64,000 nucleotides of DNA, taken from NCBI RefSeq assembly GCF_001620265.1, contig NZ_CP012661.1, positions 1,302,001 to 1,366,000 of the forward strand. Direction: 5' to 3'. Origin of the DNA: Frigidibacter mobilis. GTDB lineage: Bacteria; Pseudomonadota; Alphaproteobacteria; Rhodobacterales; Rhodobacteraceae. This document shows positions 18,326 through 28,039 of the stretch, piece by piece. Position numbers and translations under genes: made by a program. The notes beneath the pieces are model-generated. The model did not search any database and was not told the origin of the DNA. It saw only the letters and a program-made list of their open reading frames with translations. Position 1 is the first letter of the stretch; each line of letters begins with the position of its first letter.

Positions 18326-19372
18326 ATGAGTGGCGGCAAGAACGGGCTGACCTATGCAGCGGCGGGCGTGGATATCGACGCGGGCAATGCGCTGGTGGAA
18401 CGGATCAAGCCGGCGGCCAAGCGCACCGACCGGCCCGGCACGATGTCGGGTCTTGGCGGCTTTGGCGCGCTGTTTGACCTGAAGGCCGCGGGCTACAGTG
18501 ACCCGATCCTGGTGGCGGCGACCGACGGGGTCGGCACCAAGCTGCGCATCGCCATCGACACCGGCAATGTCGAGACCATCGGCATCGACCTCGTGGCGAT
18601 GTGCGTGAACGATCTGGTCTGCCAGGGGGCGGAGCCGCTGCTGTTCCTCGACTACTTCGCCACCGGCAAGCTGGACGTGGATCAGGCCACGCGCATCATC
18701 GAGGGCATCGCGCAGGGCTGCGCCGACAGCGGCTGCGCCCTGGTCGGCGGCGAGACGGCCGAGATGCCGGGCATGTATCACAAGGGCGATTTCGACCTTG
18801 CCGGCTTTGCGGTGGGCGCGATGGAGCGCGGCGCGGCCCTGCCGGCGGGCGTGGTGGCGGGCGATGTGCTGCTGGGGCTCGGTTCCAACGGCGTGCATTC
18901 CAACGGTTACTCCCTTGTGCGCAAGGTGGTGGAACTGGCGGGGCTGGGCTGGGACGCGCCGGCGCCCTTTGCCAAGGGCGCGCTGGGGCAGGCGCTGCTG
19001 GCCCCGACGCGGCTCTACGTGCGGCAGGCCCTGGCGGCGATCCGCGCGGGCGGCGTGCATGGGCTGGCCCATATCACCGGCGGCGGGCTGACCGAGAACC
19101 TGCCGCGGGTGCTGCCCGAGGGGCTGGGGGCCGAGATCGACCTGGCCGCCTGGCAATTGCCGCCGGTGTTCCGCTGGCTGGCGGAAACCGCGGGGATGGA
19201 ACAGGCCGAACTGCTCAAGACCTTCAACTGCGGCATCGGCATGATCCTTGTCGTCGCGGCAGACCGTGCCGAGGCATTGGCGGCACTGCTGGTGGAACAG
19301 GGCGAGACCGTCACCGCTCTGGGCCAGGTCACGCCGGGGCAGGGCGTCGGCTACCGGAACCGCCTGCTGTGA
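18326..19372 (+). CDS. purM: Phosphoribosylformylglycinamidine cyclo-ligase (AIR synthetase)
   Basis: Fifth step of purine synthesis: ATP-dependent closure of FGAM to AIR in the cytoplasm. The 348-residue protein shows the PurM signatures [52 protein letters not shown] and [16 protein letters not shown]. Start ATG 18326 follows GAAGGGG. Its stop overlaps the GTG of purN by 3 bases, giving the common purMN coupling. Confidence 0.97.
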   Translation: MSGGKNGLTYAAAGVDIDAGNALVERIKPAAKRTDRPGTMSGLGGFGALFDLKAAGYSDPILVAATDGVGTKLRIAIDTGNVETIGIDLVAMCVNDLVCQGAEPLLFLDYFATGKLDVDQATRIIEGIAQGCADSGCALVGGETAEMPGMYHKGDFDLAGFAVGAMERGAALPAGVVAGDVLLGLGSNGVHSNGYSLVRKVVELAGLGWDAPAPFAKGALGQALLAPTRLYVRQALAAIRAGGVHGLAHITGGGLTENLPRVLPEGLGAEIDLAAWQLPPVFRWLAETAGMEQAELLKTFNCGIGMILVVAADRAEALAALLVEQGETVTALGQVTPGQGVGYRNRLL

Positions 19373-19965
19373 GCGAGCCCAAGCGCGTTGCGATCCTGAT
19401 CTCGGGCGGCGGGTCGAACATGATCCGTCTGGTCGAAAGCATGGAGGGGGACCACCCGGCGCGCGCGGTTCTGGTCGCCTCGAATGACGCATCGGCGGCG
19501 GGGCTGGAGCGGGCGGCACGGCTGGGCGTGCCCACCGCCGCCATCGACCACCGCCCCTTCAAGGGCGACCGCGCCGCGTTCGAGGCGGAACTGCTGAAGC
19601 CGATCCTTGCCGCCAAGCCCGACATCCTCTGCCTTGCGGGCTTCATGCGGGTGCTGACCCCGGCCTTCGTCGCGCGCTTCGAGGGTCGGATGCTGAACAT
19701 CCACCCCTCGCTTCTGCCGCTCTATCCGGGCCTGCACACCCATCAGCGCGCGCTGGACGCGGGCGATGCCGAGGCCGGCTGTACCGTGCATGAGGTGACG
19801 GCGGTGCTCGATACCGGGCCGATCCTGGGGCAGGCGCGGGTGGCGGTCGAGCCGGAAGACACGGCGGAAACCCTCGCCGCGCGGGTGCTGGGGATGGAAC
19901 ACCGGCTCTACCCCGCCGTGTTGCGCCGCTTTGCGGCAGGGGATCGCAGCCCGGTCTGGCTGTAG
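19369..19965 (+). CDS. purN: Phosphoribosylglycinamide formyltransferase
   Basis: Transfers formyl from 10-formyltetrahydrofolate to GAR, giving FGAR, the third step of purine synthesis. The 198-residue protein starts at GTG 19369 inside the purM stop. It shows the phosphate-binding loop LISGGGSNM, the catalytic block [14 protein letters not shown] (Asn and His), [19 protein letters not shown], and DTGPILGQ with the catalytic Asp. It is intact, and the family is certain. Confidence 0.97.
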   Translation: MSEPKRVAILISGGGSNMIRLVESMEGDHPARAVLVASNDASAAGLERAARLGVPTAAIDHRPFKGDRAAFEAELLKPILAAKPDILCLAGFMRVLTPAFVARFEGRMLNIHPSLLPLYPGLHTHQRALDAGDAEAGCTVHEVTAVLDTGPILGQARVAVEPEDTAETLAARVLGMEHRLYPAVLRRFAAGDRSPVWL

Positions 19966-20059
19966 CGCGCCCCGTGCTTTCGCTTTTCTTTCGGCATCCA
20001 TTGGCCTAAGCCAAGGAAATGCAGCGGGATGACCCCGCGCCCCGGACGCGAAGGCCGCG

Positions 20060-21220
20060 ATGCAGACCATCCTCACCACCGAAGACCTTGCCCGTTTCTG
20101 CGAAGCCGCCAAGGCCGAACCCTATGTCACCATCGACACCGAATTCCTGCGCGAGCGCACCTACTGGTCCAAGCTCTGCCTGATCCAGATGGCGCTGCCC
20201 GGCAAGAATGGCGATGCGGTGCTGGTCGATCCGATCGCGGGCGGCGAGGGGCTGTCGCTGGAACCTCTCTATGACCTGTTCCGGCACGAGGCGACGGTGA
20301 AGGTGTTCCACGCCGCGCGGCAGGATCTGGAGATCTTCTTCGTCGAGGGCAAGGTGTTCCCCAAGCCGCTGTTCGATACGCAGGTCGCGGCGATGGTCTG
20401 CGGCTTTGGCGAGCAGGTCGGATATGAAACGCTGGTGCGCAAGATCGCGCGCGAGAATCTCGACAAGACCAGCCGCTTCACCGACTGGTCGCGGCGGCCG
20501 CTGTCCGAGGCGCAGAAGGTTTATGCGCTGGCGGACGTGACCCATCTGCGGGTGATCTATGAATTCCTGTCCAAGGAGCTGAAGCGCACTGGCCGCCAGC
20601 CCTGGGTCGAGGAAGAGCTGGCAATCCTGCTGGCCCCCGAAACCTATATCACCCTGCCCGACGAGGCCTGGGAGCGGGTGAAGACCCGCACCACCTCGGC
20701 CCGATTCCTGGGCATCGTGCGAGAGCTGGCGAAGTTCCGCGAAGTGTTTGCGCAGGCCCGCAACATTCCGCGCAGCCGTGTCTACAAGGACGATGCGCTG
20801 CTGGAACTCGCCTCGACCAAACCGGCGAATTACGAGGATCTCGGCCGCTCGCGCCTGCTGCTGCGCGAGGCGCGGCGTGGAGAGATCGCCGACGGCATCC
20901 TTGCCGCGGTGAAGGCCGGGTTGGAGGCCAGGCCCGAAGACCTGCCCCGGCCGCCCGACGACCGCGACCAGCTGCAGGTGAACTCGGCACTGGCCGATCT
21001 GCTGCGCGTGCTGCTGAAGGCGAAATCCGAAGAGGCGGGGGTGGCGGCCAAGCTGATCGCCTCTTCGTCCGAGCTGGACGTGATCGCCTCGGGCGGGCGC
21101 GAGGTCGATGCTCTGAAGGGCTGGCGCCGCGAAGTGTTCGGCGCCGATGCGCTGCGGCTGTGCAAGGGCGAGATCGCGCTGTCGGCCAAGGGCGGCGCGG
21201 TGCGGGTGGTGCCGGTCTAG
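20060..21220 (+). CDS. rnd: Ribonuclease D
   Basis: A 3'-5' exoribonuclease for tRNA and stable RNA maturation. The 386-residue protein has the DEDD exonuclease residues: VTIDTEFLRERTYW (Asp, Glu), FHAARQDLEIFF (Asp), and YALADVTHL (Tyr and Asp). An HRDC domain follows at about residues 205-285, with SRVYKDDALLELA, then a C-terminal helical domain. The start at ATG 20060 gives the standard N-terminus. It is intact and lies 95 bases after purN on the same strand. Confidence 0.95.
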   Translation: MQTILTTEDLARFCEAAKAEPYVTIDTEFLRERTYWSKLCLIQMALPGKNGDAVLVDPIAGGEGLSLEPLYDLFRHEATVKVFHAARQDLEIFFVEGKVFPKPLFDTQVAAMVCGFGEQVGYETLVRKIARENLDKTSRFTDWSRRPLSEAQKVYALADVTHLRVIYEFLSKELKRTGRQPWVEEELAILLAPETYITLPDEAWERVKTRTTSARFLGIVRELAKFREVFAQARNIPRSRVYKDDALLELASTKPANYEDLGRSRLLLREARRGEIADGILAAVKAGLEARPEDLPRPPDDRDQLQVNSALADLLRVLLKAKSEEAGVAAKLIASSSELDVIASGGREVDALKGWRREVFGADALRLCKGEIALSAKGGAVRVVPV

Positions 21221-21239
21221 GACCGGCCCCGGTTCCCGG

Positions 21240-21701
21240 TCAGCGGCTTGAGCTCATCGAGTTCTGCGCCGCGACCACCACGACCCGGCGGACACCGGCA
21301 AGCGTCTGGTCGCTGAGGAAGTGCGCCGCGGTCAGTTCACGCGATTGCGGGGTCGATGCGGGGGTCAGGCGCTTCGGCTTGGCGACCACGAAGCGATAGG
21401 TCAGCACCCCGTCCACCGGCGCCTCGTCCGGGTCCAGCGCAATCAGTTCGGCATTCCACCAGCCCTGTGTCGGCGGCAGCCCGGCGACCGACAGGATCGC
21501 CCCGCCCGGCATCTGCTTCAGCTCCATCCGCGTCACCTGATCGACCTGCACCCGGCCATCGCTGACCTCTTGGGCCGGGGGCGCCGTGGTCGGCTGGCTT
21601 TCCGCCCTGCCAAACCAGTTGAACGGGTTGACGCGGCTTTCCCGGACGGTCGCGCAAGCGGCGAGCGAAGTGGCAAGCATCAGCGCTAGGGCTAGTCTCA
21701 T
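21240..21701 (-). CDS. Small lipoprotein of unknown function
   Basis: A 153-residue protein beginning MRLALALMLATSLAACATV, a lipoprotein signal peptide with lipobox LAAC. The mature protein continues with NPFNWFGRAES, a beta-rich domain (GGAILSVAGLPPTQGWWNAE), and a C-terminal part with LTYRFVVAKPKRL. This resembles conserved rhodobacterial outer-membrane lipoproteins without assigned function. It converges on rnd, with 19 bases between the stops, and is divergent from the DUF4153 gene. Confidence 0.75.
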   Translation of the reverse strand: MRLALALMLATSLAACATVRESRVNPFNWFGRAESQPTTAPPAQEVSDGRVQVDQVTRMELKQMPGGAILSVAGLPPTQGWWNAELIALDPDEAPVDGVLTYRFVVAKPKRLTPASTPQSRELTAAHFLSDQTLAGVRRVVVVAAQNSMSSSR

Positions 21702-21922
21702 CCGGGGTCCCCCTGTTCCTCGCCCCTTGGGTAGCCTATCCGGGGACCGTTGAAAAGAGAGGGCGATGCCGCGGAGGTGCTGTCCGCCATCTCGCCGGCG
21801 GCCCTGGCCCGCAAGTCGTGCGAAGCGTGGCGAGCGCCCCTTGCCGGGGCGGGTTTCGCCCACTGGTCCCCGCGGGGCGAAGCAGGTAGCCTCTGCCGCA
21901 TATAGCGCAGGGAGTGACCGGC

Positions 21923-23713
21923 ATGAGAGACAGCACCACCACCGAGCCGGCCACCAGCTTCACGCCCGAGCGGCTGCGGCTTGCGGGGTTCGGCGCGCTC
22001 GCGGGCCTGTGCGGATGGCTGCTGACCGATGTGCTGGCCGAGGATCTGGGCGGCACAAGGCTGCACCTGCTGCTGACCGTCCTGGCGGGGGTGTTCTTCG
22101 CGGATGCGCTGGCAATGGCCGGGCAGATGCGTGCCCGCGCTGCGGTGGCGGGGGCCGCGCTGGTCGCGCTGCCGGTGGCGGGGCTGGCGCTCTGGGCGAG
22201 CACGCGCTTTGACACGGTCGAGGAGATGCTGCGCAGCCCGCACCAGATCCTTGCCGGCCTGCTGCTGGCGGCGCTGCCGGTGCCGTTCCTGATCGCGCGC
22301 GGCACCGGCATCGGCACCGGCTGGCGCGACTATCCGGCGCTGTTCCTGGCCGCCTGGAACATCGTCGTGCGCTATGCCGCGGCCTGGCTGTTCACCGGCG
22401 TGGTCTGGGCGGTGGTGTTCCTGTCCGACACCCTGCTGTCTCTGGTCGGGATCACGATCATCGACTGGCTGATCGACGAGGTGGCGCTGGTGCCCTGGGT
22501 GCTGACCGGTGCCGCGCTGGGCCTGGGCCTTGCCGTGGTGGCGGAACTGGCCGAACTGGTCTCTCCCTATCTCGTGCTGCGGCTGCTGCGCCTGCTGCTG
22601 CCGCCGTTGCTGGCGGTGATGGTGGTATTCGTGGCGGCTCTGCCGTTCAGGGGACTGTCGGGCCTGTTCGGCAGCTATTCGGCCGCCGCGACGCTGATGG
22701 CGATTGCGATGGGCGGTGTCTCGCTGATCTCCATCGTCGTCGACCAGAGCCAGGCCGAGGCGGCGCGCAGCCCGCTGATGCGCGCCGCGGCGCGGGGAAC
22801 CGCCCTGCTGCTGCCGGTGCTGGCGGGGCTCGCGCTCTGGGCGGTGCTGCTGCGGGTGGGCCAATACGGGCTGACGCCGGAACGGGTGGCGGGCGGTGTC
22901 GCGGGGCTGGTGGTGCTGGGCTATGCGCTGCTCTACGCGCTGTCGGTGCTGGCCGGGCGCGCAGCCTGGATGGACCGGATCCGCCAGGCCAATATTGCGA
23001 TGGCGCTGGCGGTGATGGCGGCGGCGGCGCTGTGGTTGACCCCGTTGCTGAACGCCGAGGCGCTGTCGGCCCGCGATCAGCTGGCGCGGTTCCAGGACGG
23101 GCGCCTGAGCGTCGTGCAACTGCCGCTGCGCGAGATGCGCTGGGACTGGGGCCGGCCCGGCGCCGCGGCGCTGGCCGAGTTGGGCGCCATAACCGGCCAC
23201 CCCGATCAGGCGGCGCTGGACGCGCGACTGGCGGATGCTCTCTCCTCCACAGAGCGCTATGCCTCCTATACAGAGCCGGCAGGCGCCCCGACGATGGACG
23301 CACTGCGCGCCAGCCTGACCGTGCTGCCCGCGGGGCGCGAGGCGCCGGACTGGGTGCTGGGTGGACTGCGGCAATGGGAAACCGACAGCTGGCTGGACTC
23401 CTGCGCGCGCAGCGATGAGGCCGGGCGGCCCGGCTGCGTGCTGGTGATCGGCGATTTCTTGACCACCGCCCCCGGCGAGGAGGCATTGCTGTTCCTGCAC
23501 GGCGGTGGCGACAGCGTGATCCGACAGGGCTTCATCTCGTCCCGCGGCACCGATTTCCGCGCCTCGGCGATCTTCGTGGCGCCCTCGGCCGAGGACCCGG
23601 GGGCAAGGGCGCTGTTCGCCGCGCTGCACTCGGGCGAATTCAGCATCGGCCCCACCTCGGTCTCAGCACTGCATGTCGGTGCGGCCGAGGTGTTGCTGAT
23701 GCCCTGGCCCTGA
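21923..23713 (+). CDS. DUF4153 multi-pass membrane protein
   Basis: A 596-residue protein starting at ATG 21923 behind GCAGGGAG; GTG 21914 is an alternative start. The first 365 residues hold about eleven membrane helices, with conserved DUF4153 features such as DYPALFLAAWNIVVRYAAAW and SLISIVVDQSQAEAARSPLM. The C-terminal 200 residues are soluble and contain repeated small domains that look periplasmic or cytoplasmic. The family's function is unknown. It is intact. Confidence 0.8.
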   Translation: MRDSTTTEPATSFTPERLRLAGFGALAGLCGWLLTDVLAEDLGGTRLHLLLTVLAGVFFADALAMAGQMRARAAVAGAALVALPVAGLALWASTRFDTVEEMLRSPHQILAGLLLAALPVPFLIARGTGIGTGWRDYPALFLAAWNIVVRYAAAWLFTGVVWAVVFLSDTLLSLVGITIIDWLIDEVALVPWVLTGAALGLGLAVVAELAELVSPYLVLRLLRLLLPPLLAVMVVFVAALPFRGLSGLFGSYSAAATLMAIAMGGVSLISIVVDQSQAEAARSPLMRAAARGTALLLPVLAGLALWAVLLRVGQYGLTPERVAGGVAGLVVLGYALLYALSVLAGRAAWMDRIRQANIAMALAVMAAAALWLTPLLNAEALSARDQLARFQDGRLSVVQLPLREMRWDWGRPGAAALAELGAITGHPDQAALDARLADALSSTERYASYTEPAGAPTMDALRASLTVLPAGREAPDWVLGGLRQWETDSWLDSCARSDEAGRPGCVLVIGDFLTTAPGEEALLFLHGGGDSVIRQGFISSRGTDFRASAIFVAPSAEDPGARALFAALHSGEFSIGPTSVSALHVGAAEVLLMPWP

Positions 23714-23826
23714 GCGGCGGGCCCGGAGGGCCTTCCCGTCAAACTGTCCCGATCCCGCTGCCGCAGGTTTGCGCTTTGTAAACTGTGCTGCGTCTAGCCT
23801 GCTGCCAGGTGGAAAAGGGGTTCGAA

Positions 23827-24444
23827 ATGCACGGTCTCGTCAACCGTTCGCTTCAGTGTTTCTTGCGCGATACCTACGGGAATGACCTGTGGGGCGCGGT
23901 CGCTCGGCGGGCGGGCATCGGACCGGACGGGTTCGAGGCGATGCAGGTCTATGACGATGCGCTGACTGAAGCCGTGCTGGGGGGGGCCGCCCAACGGCTG
24001 TCCAAGCCGCCCGAGGCGCTGCTGGAGGATCTTGGCGCCTACCTGGTGTCGCTGGAGCCACTGCGGCGGCTCTTGCGCTTCGGCGGCGTCGGCTATGCCG
24101 ACTTCCTGCATTCGCTGGACGATCTGCAGGGCCGAGCGCAACTGGCATTGCCGGACCTGGGCCTGCCGGCGCTGCGGCTGGTCGCGGCCCCAGGCGGGCA
24201 ATTCGCCCTGCATCTGGGCAGCGGTGAGAGGGAGACCTGCGCGACGGCACGGCTGGCGCCGCCGGTTCTGGCCGGGATGTTGCGTGCGATGGCCGATGAT
24301 TATGGCGCCTTGGTGCTGATCGAATTGCCCGAGGCGCCGGGGGCGCATGGCGTAGGCACCATTCATATCGAGCTGTTGGAGGCCCGCTATGCCACGGGTC
24401 GGCGGTTCCACCTTGGCTGGCCCGTGCCCGAGGCAGCGCCATGA
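23827..24444 (+). CDS. H-NOX (haem-NO-binding) sensor protein
   Basis: A 205-residue protein with the H-NOX N-terminus (MHGLVNRSLQCFLRDTYG) and the proximal-haem helix LRFGGVGYADFLHSLDDL, whose His is the expected haem ligand. The YxSxR propionate-binding motif is not intact: the matching region reads LHLGSGERE, retaining Ser but lacking Tyr and the spaced Arg. The C-terminal alpha/beta part (RAMADDYGALVLIELPEA) matches the family. Its stop overlaps the ATG of an HNOBA-GGDEF gene, so the two are translationally coupled, as in systems where H-NOX with bound NO inhibits a cyclase. The NO role is inferred from family and neighbour. Confidence 0.85.
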   Translation: MHGLVNRSLQCFLRDTYGNDLWGAVARRAGIGPDGFEAMQVYDDALTEAVLGGAAQRLSKPPEALLEDLGAYLVSLEPLRRLLRFGGVGYADFLHSLDDLQGRAQLALPDLGLPALRLVAAPGGQFALHLGSGERETCATARLAPPVLAGMLRAMADDYGALVLIELPEAPGAHGVGTIHIELLEARYATGRRFHLGWPVPEAAP

Positions 24445-25588
24445 GGGCGGCCGCGCCCCCCGCCGCGCCTCCCGCCGCCCCGCGCGCAGCGGCGCAAGAA
24501 ACAGTCACTCTGGCCGCTCTGGCGGGGACAGGTCCTGCACCCGCGGGCATCGCCATGCCTCCGATGACGGTGCCCGACCTGTCGCAGCTCTCGCCCGATC
24601 TTCTGGGCGTGCTGATGCCGATGTTCCTGTGGCTCGACCCAAGGGGGCGCGTCCAGGCGGCGGGGCCGACGCTGCGCAAGGTTTGCGGGCAGGCGCTGCG
24701 GCCCGGTGTTTCGCTGTTCGACATGTTCGAGATCACCCGCCCGCAGCGGATGACCGGCATGGCCGACCTGCGGGCCCACGGCCACCGCCGGCTGCATCTG
24801 GCGCTGCGCGCGCGGCCCCGGACGGGACTGCGCGGCATTGCCGTGCCGCTGGGAGCCGCGGCGGGAGTGGATGGCTGCGGGATGCTGCTGAACCTGTCCT
24901 TTGGCCTGACCGTATCCGAGGCGGTGCGCGATCATTGCCTGACCGACAGTGACTTCGCCCCGACCGACCTGACGGTGGAGATGCTCTACCTGATCGAGGC
25001 GAAAAGCGCGGTGATGGGCGAGTTGCAGGGCATGAACCTGCGGCTGGAGCGTGCGCACCGCTCTGCCGTGGCCGCGGCGCTGACCGATCCGCTGACCGGC
25101 CTCGCCAATCGCCGCGCGCTGGAGCTGGCGCTGGAGGCCGCGGTGCAGGTCGGGGGCGGGCCGAAGCGCCGCCCTTTGCGCTGGCGCATCTGGACCTTGA
25201 TTTCTTCAAGCAGGTCAATGACACGCTCGGCCATGCCGCCGGGGACGCCGTCCTTGTCGAGGTGGCGCGGATCCTGCAGGCCGAGACACGCAAGCACGAT
25301 CTGGTGGCGCGCGTCGGCGGCGACGAATTCGTGCTGCTGCTGCGCGCGATGACGGATCCCGCCGGCATCGAGGCGCTGGGGCGGCGGATCATTTCCCGGC
25401 TGGAGGCGCCGGTACCCGTTGGCAGCGGCGCCGCCACGATCTCGGGCAGCCTGGGGGTGGTGCTGTCGGTGGACTACCCCGAGCCGGCGCCGGACCGGAT
25501 GCTGGCCGACGCCGATCGCGCGCTTTATGCCTCCAAGCATGGCGGGCGGGCAGCGGTGACGATCCTGAGGGCGGGATGGAAAGGATAA
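24441..25588 (+). CDS. HNOBA-domain diguanylate cyclase (GGDEF; one frameshift)
   Basis: After an Ala/Pro-rich N-terminus, residues about 50-190 resemble the HNOB-associated domain (LLGVLMPMFLWLDPRGRVQA, then LFDMFEITRPQR). A signalling helix follows (LIEAKSAVMGELQGMNLRLE). The GGDEF domain begins LTDPLTGLANRRALE. The frame shifts near 25170, and the second frame continues ALAHLDLDFFKQVNDTLGHA, VARVGGDEFVLLL and DADRALYASKHGG. One missing base restores about 382 residues. The active site GGDEF is complete, so the enzyme should make c-di-GMP. It is coupled to the H-NOX gene and is the probable output of NO sensing. A possible target in the window is BcsA (PilZ domain). Confidence 0.86.
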
Positions 25589-25750
25589 CAATGCATTGGA
25601 AGGCGTTCTTCATGTAATATCTGAACTGCGCCGCTGATCCCCCGGATCGGACACGGTTTTCGGAAAACCAGGGTTGCTCTGGCGCTGCCGCATGGCAGGC
25701 GGCAAGCTGGCATCGCGGCGGGGAGGCCGCGGCAGCAGGAGGAGCGCATC

Positions 25751-26905
25751 ATGGACCCATTCGTTTTTGCCACCACCCGGTCTGTGGTGGTCCGGCCCGG
25801 CGCGGCAGCGGATCTGGCGGCCATAGCCGGCGCGCTGCTGGGGCCGCGGGTGGTGCTGATTACCGATCCGGGCCTGCGCCGGCTGGGGCTGTGCGATCCG
25901 GCCATTGCCGCGCTGTCGGGCGCGGCCGAGGTCGCGGTGTTCGATGCGGTGGAGGCCGATCCCTCGCAGGCCACGCTGATGGCGGCGGTGGCGGCGGGGC
26001 GGGCGCTGCGGGCCACCGGCGTTGTCGGCTTCGGCGGCGGCTCGTCGCTGGATGTGGCCAAGCTGGCGGCGTTGCTGCTGGGCTCGGGCGAGGATCTGGA
26101 GGCGGCCTGGGGCCTGGGCAACGCGAGGGGGCCACGGCTGCCGCTGGTGCTGGTGCCCACCACCGCGGGAACCGGGTCCGAGGTGACGCCGGTGTCGATC
26201 ATCACCGTGGGGGCCGAGGAGAAGCGCGGCGTCTCCTCCCCGGTGATCCTCCCCGATATTGCAGTGTTGGATGCCGAGCTGACCCTGGGTCTGCCGCCGG
26301 CGATCACCGCCGCCACGGGGGTGGATGCGATGGTCCATGCCATCGAGGCCTATGCCTCTGCCAGCCCCAACAACAACCCGCTGAGCAGGATGCTGGCGCG
26401 CGAGGCGCTGCGGCTGCTGGGGGCGAATATCGAAACGGCGGTGGCGCAAGGCGGCAACCGCGCGGCGCGGGGGGCGATGCTGCTGGGCGCGATGCTGGCC
26501 GGGCAGGCCTTTGCCAACAGCCCGGTGGCGGCGGTCCATGCACTGGCCTATCCGATTGGGGGCATCTTCCACATCCCGCACGGGCTGTCGAACGCGCTGG
26601 TGCTGCCGCATGTGCTGCGCTTCAATGCCCCGGTGGCGGGCGCGGTCTATGCCGAGATTGCCGCCGATGCCTTCCCGGCGCTGGCCGGGGTTGCCGCGCA
26701 GGCCCGCTGCGCCGCCTTCATCGAGGCGCTGGAGCAGTTGGCGCTGCGGCTGGCGATGCCGACCCGGCTGCGCGAGGTGGGCATTCCCGAAGACGCGCTG
26801 CCGCGGATGGCGGCCGATGCGATGAAGCAGCAGCGGCTGCTGGTGAACAACCCGCGCCCGGTGGCGGAAGCCGATGCGCTGGCGATCTACCGCGCGGCGT
26901 GGTGA
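25751..26905 (+). CDS. Iron-containing alcohol dehydrogenase
   Basis: A 384-residue protein of the group III Fe-ADH family. The NAD-binding part has VVGFGGGSSLDVAKL and LVPTTAGTGSEVTPVS. The metal-binding part has GVDAMVHAIEAY and later HALAYPIGGIFHIPHGLSNA, giving the usual Asp and three His ligands. The start at ATG 25751 follows GGAGGAGCG. It stands alone, 160 bases before a 2-hydroxyacid dehydrogenase gene. The substrate cannot be told from sequence; homologues act on short alcohols, lactaldehyde or maleylacetate. Confidence 0.9.
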   Translation: MDPFVFATTRSVVVRPGAAADLAAIAGALLGPRVVLITDPGLRRLGLCDPAIAALSGAAEVAVFDAVEADPSQATLMAAVAAGRALRATGVVGFGGGSSLDVAKLAALLLGSGEDLEAAWGLGNARGPRLPLVLVPTTAGTGSEVTPVSIITVGAEEKRGVSSPVILPDIAVLDAELTLGLPPAITAATGVDAMVHAIEAYASASPNNNPLSRMLAREALRLLGANIETAVAQGGNRAARGAMLLGAMLAGQAFANSPVAAVHALAYPIGGIFHIPHGLSNALVLPHVLRFNAPVAGAVYAEIAADAFPALAGVAAQARCAAFIEALEQLALRLAMPTRLREVGIPEDALPRMAADAMKQQRLLVNNPRPVAEADALAIYRAAW

Positions 26906-27065
26906 GACAAGGGGGATTGCACTGTCAGAGGGCCGTGCCGAAGCGCCTTGAATCCGGGCGAAGGAGGGCGGCGGCCTTTCCCCGGCCTGACAAGCTGGTA
27001 TGCTAGAACCTCAACCGACCGCAGGGCACGCTGCCGGCCCGCCTGACCTGAAGGATTGCCCCCGC

Positions 27066-28007
27066 ATGAAACCCGATGTGCTTGTGACCTACCCGACCCG
27101 CCCGCGCCAGATGGCCCAACTGGAGGCGGCCTATACGCTGCACCGGCTCGATCTGGCCGATGACAGGCAGGCGATGCTGGCCGAGGTGGGCCCGCGCTGC
27201 TCCGGGATGGTCACTTTCGGCCATGTGACCCTGGACGAGGCGTTTCTGGCGCAGCTTCCGGCGCTGAAGATCGTCTCTTGCGGCTCTGTCGGCTACGACA
27301 CGATCGACGTGCCGGCGCTGACCCGCGCCGGGGTGCGGCTGACCAATACCCCCGATGTGCTGACCGATGACGTGGCCGATACCGCGCTGATGCTGCTGCT
27401 GGCGGCGCGGCGGCGGCTGCTGCAGGGCGACCGGCATGTGCGCAGCGGCGAGTGGGGCCGCAGCGGCCCGATCCCGCTGACCCGCAGCACCGCCGGCAAG
27501 ACCGTCGGCATTGTCGGCCTGGGCCGGATCGGCAGCGCGATTGCAAGGCGCTGCGAAGCGCTTGGACTGAAGGTCGGCTATTACGGGCGCAGCGAGAAGC
27601 CGGGGATCGGCTATCGCTATTTCGCCGATGTCGTGGCGCTGGCCGAATGGTCGGACATCCTGGTCGCCTCTACCACGGGCGGGGCAGGCACGCGGGCCAT
27701 CGTCTCGGCCGCGGCGCTGGAGGCCCTGGGCCCCGAGGGCAGCTTCATCAACATTGCCCGCGGCTCGGTGGTGGATGAACCTGCGCTGATCGCGGCGCTG
27801 AAGGAGGGCCGGCTGGGCAGCGCCGGGCTGGACGTGTTCGAGAACGAGCCGAACCCCGATCCGGCCTTCCGCGATCTGGACAATGTGGTGCTGTATCCCC
27901 ACCACGCCAGCGGCACCGAGGAAACGCGCGACAAGATGGCGCAGCTGGTGGTGGACAATCTGGCGGCGTTCTTTGCCGGGCGCGATCTGCTGACGCCGGT
28001 GAACTGA
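27066..28007 (+). CDS. D-isomer-specific 2-hydroxyacid dehydrogenase (glyoxylate/hydroxypyruvate reductase type)
   Basis: A 313-residue protein starting at ATG 27066; longer frames upstream lack support. It has the Rossmann motif TVGIVGLGRIGSAIA, the substrate loop SCGSVGYDTIDVPAL, and the catalytic Arg in NIARGSVVDEPAL. The Glu is in GLDVFENEPNPDP and the catalytic His in LYPHHASGTEETR. It converges on the GntR gene at 28040. It probably reduces glyoxylate or a related 2-oxoacid with NAD(P)H. It may assist the neighbouring sugar-acid operon, but is not co-transcribed with it. Confidence 0.9.
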   Translation: MKPDVLVTYPTRPRQMAQLEAAYTLHRLDLADDRQAMLAEVGPRCSGMVTFGHVTLDEAFLAQLPALKIVSCGSVGYDTIDVPALTRAGVRLTNTPDVLTDDVADTALMLLLAARRRLLQGDRHVRSGEWGRSGPIPLTRSTAGKTVGIVGLGRIGSAIARRCEALGLKVGYYGRSEKPGIGYRYFADVVALAEWSDILVASTTGGAGTRAIVSAAALEALGPEGSFINIARGSVVDEPALIAALKEGRLGSAGLDVFENEPNPDPAFRDLDNVVLYPHHASGTEETRDKMAQLVVDNLAAFFAGRDLLTPVN

Positions 28008-28013
28008 GCCCCG

Positions 28014-28037
28014 GGGCCGCTGCGCGCGCGGCGGCCC
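28014..28037. terminator. Hairpin between convergent genes
   Basis: GGGCCGC and GCGGCCC form a 7-bp stem with a 10-base GC-rich loop in the 32-base gap between two convergent stops. A bidirectional terminator is plausible. Confidence 0.5.
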
Positions 28038-28039
28038 GA

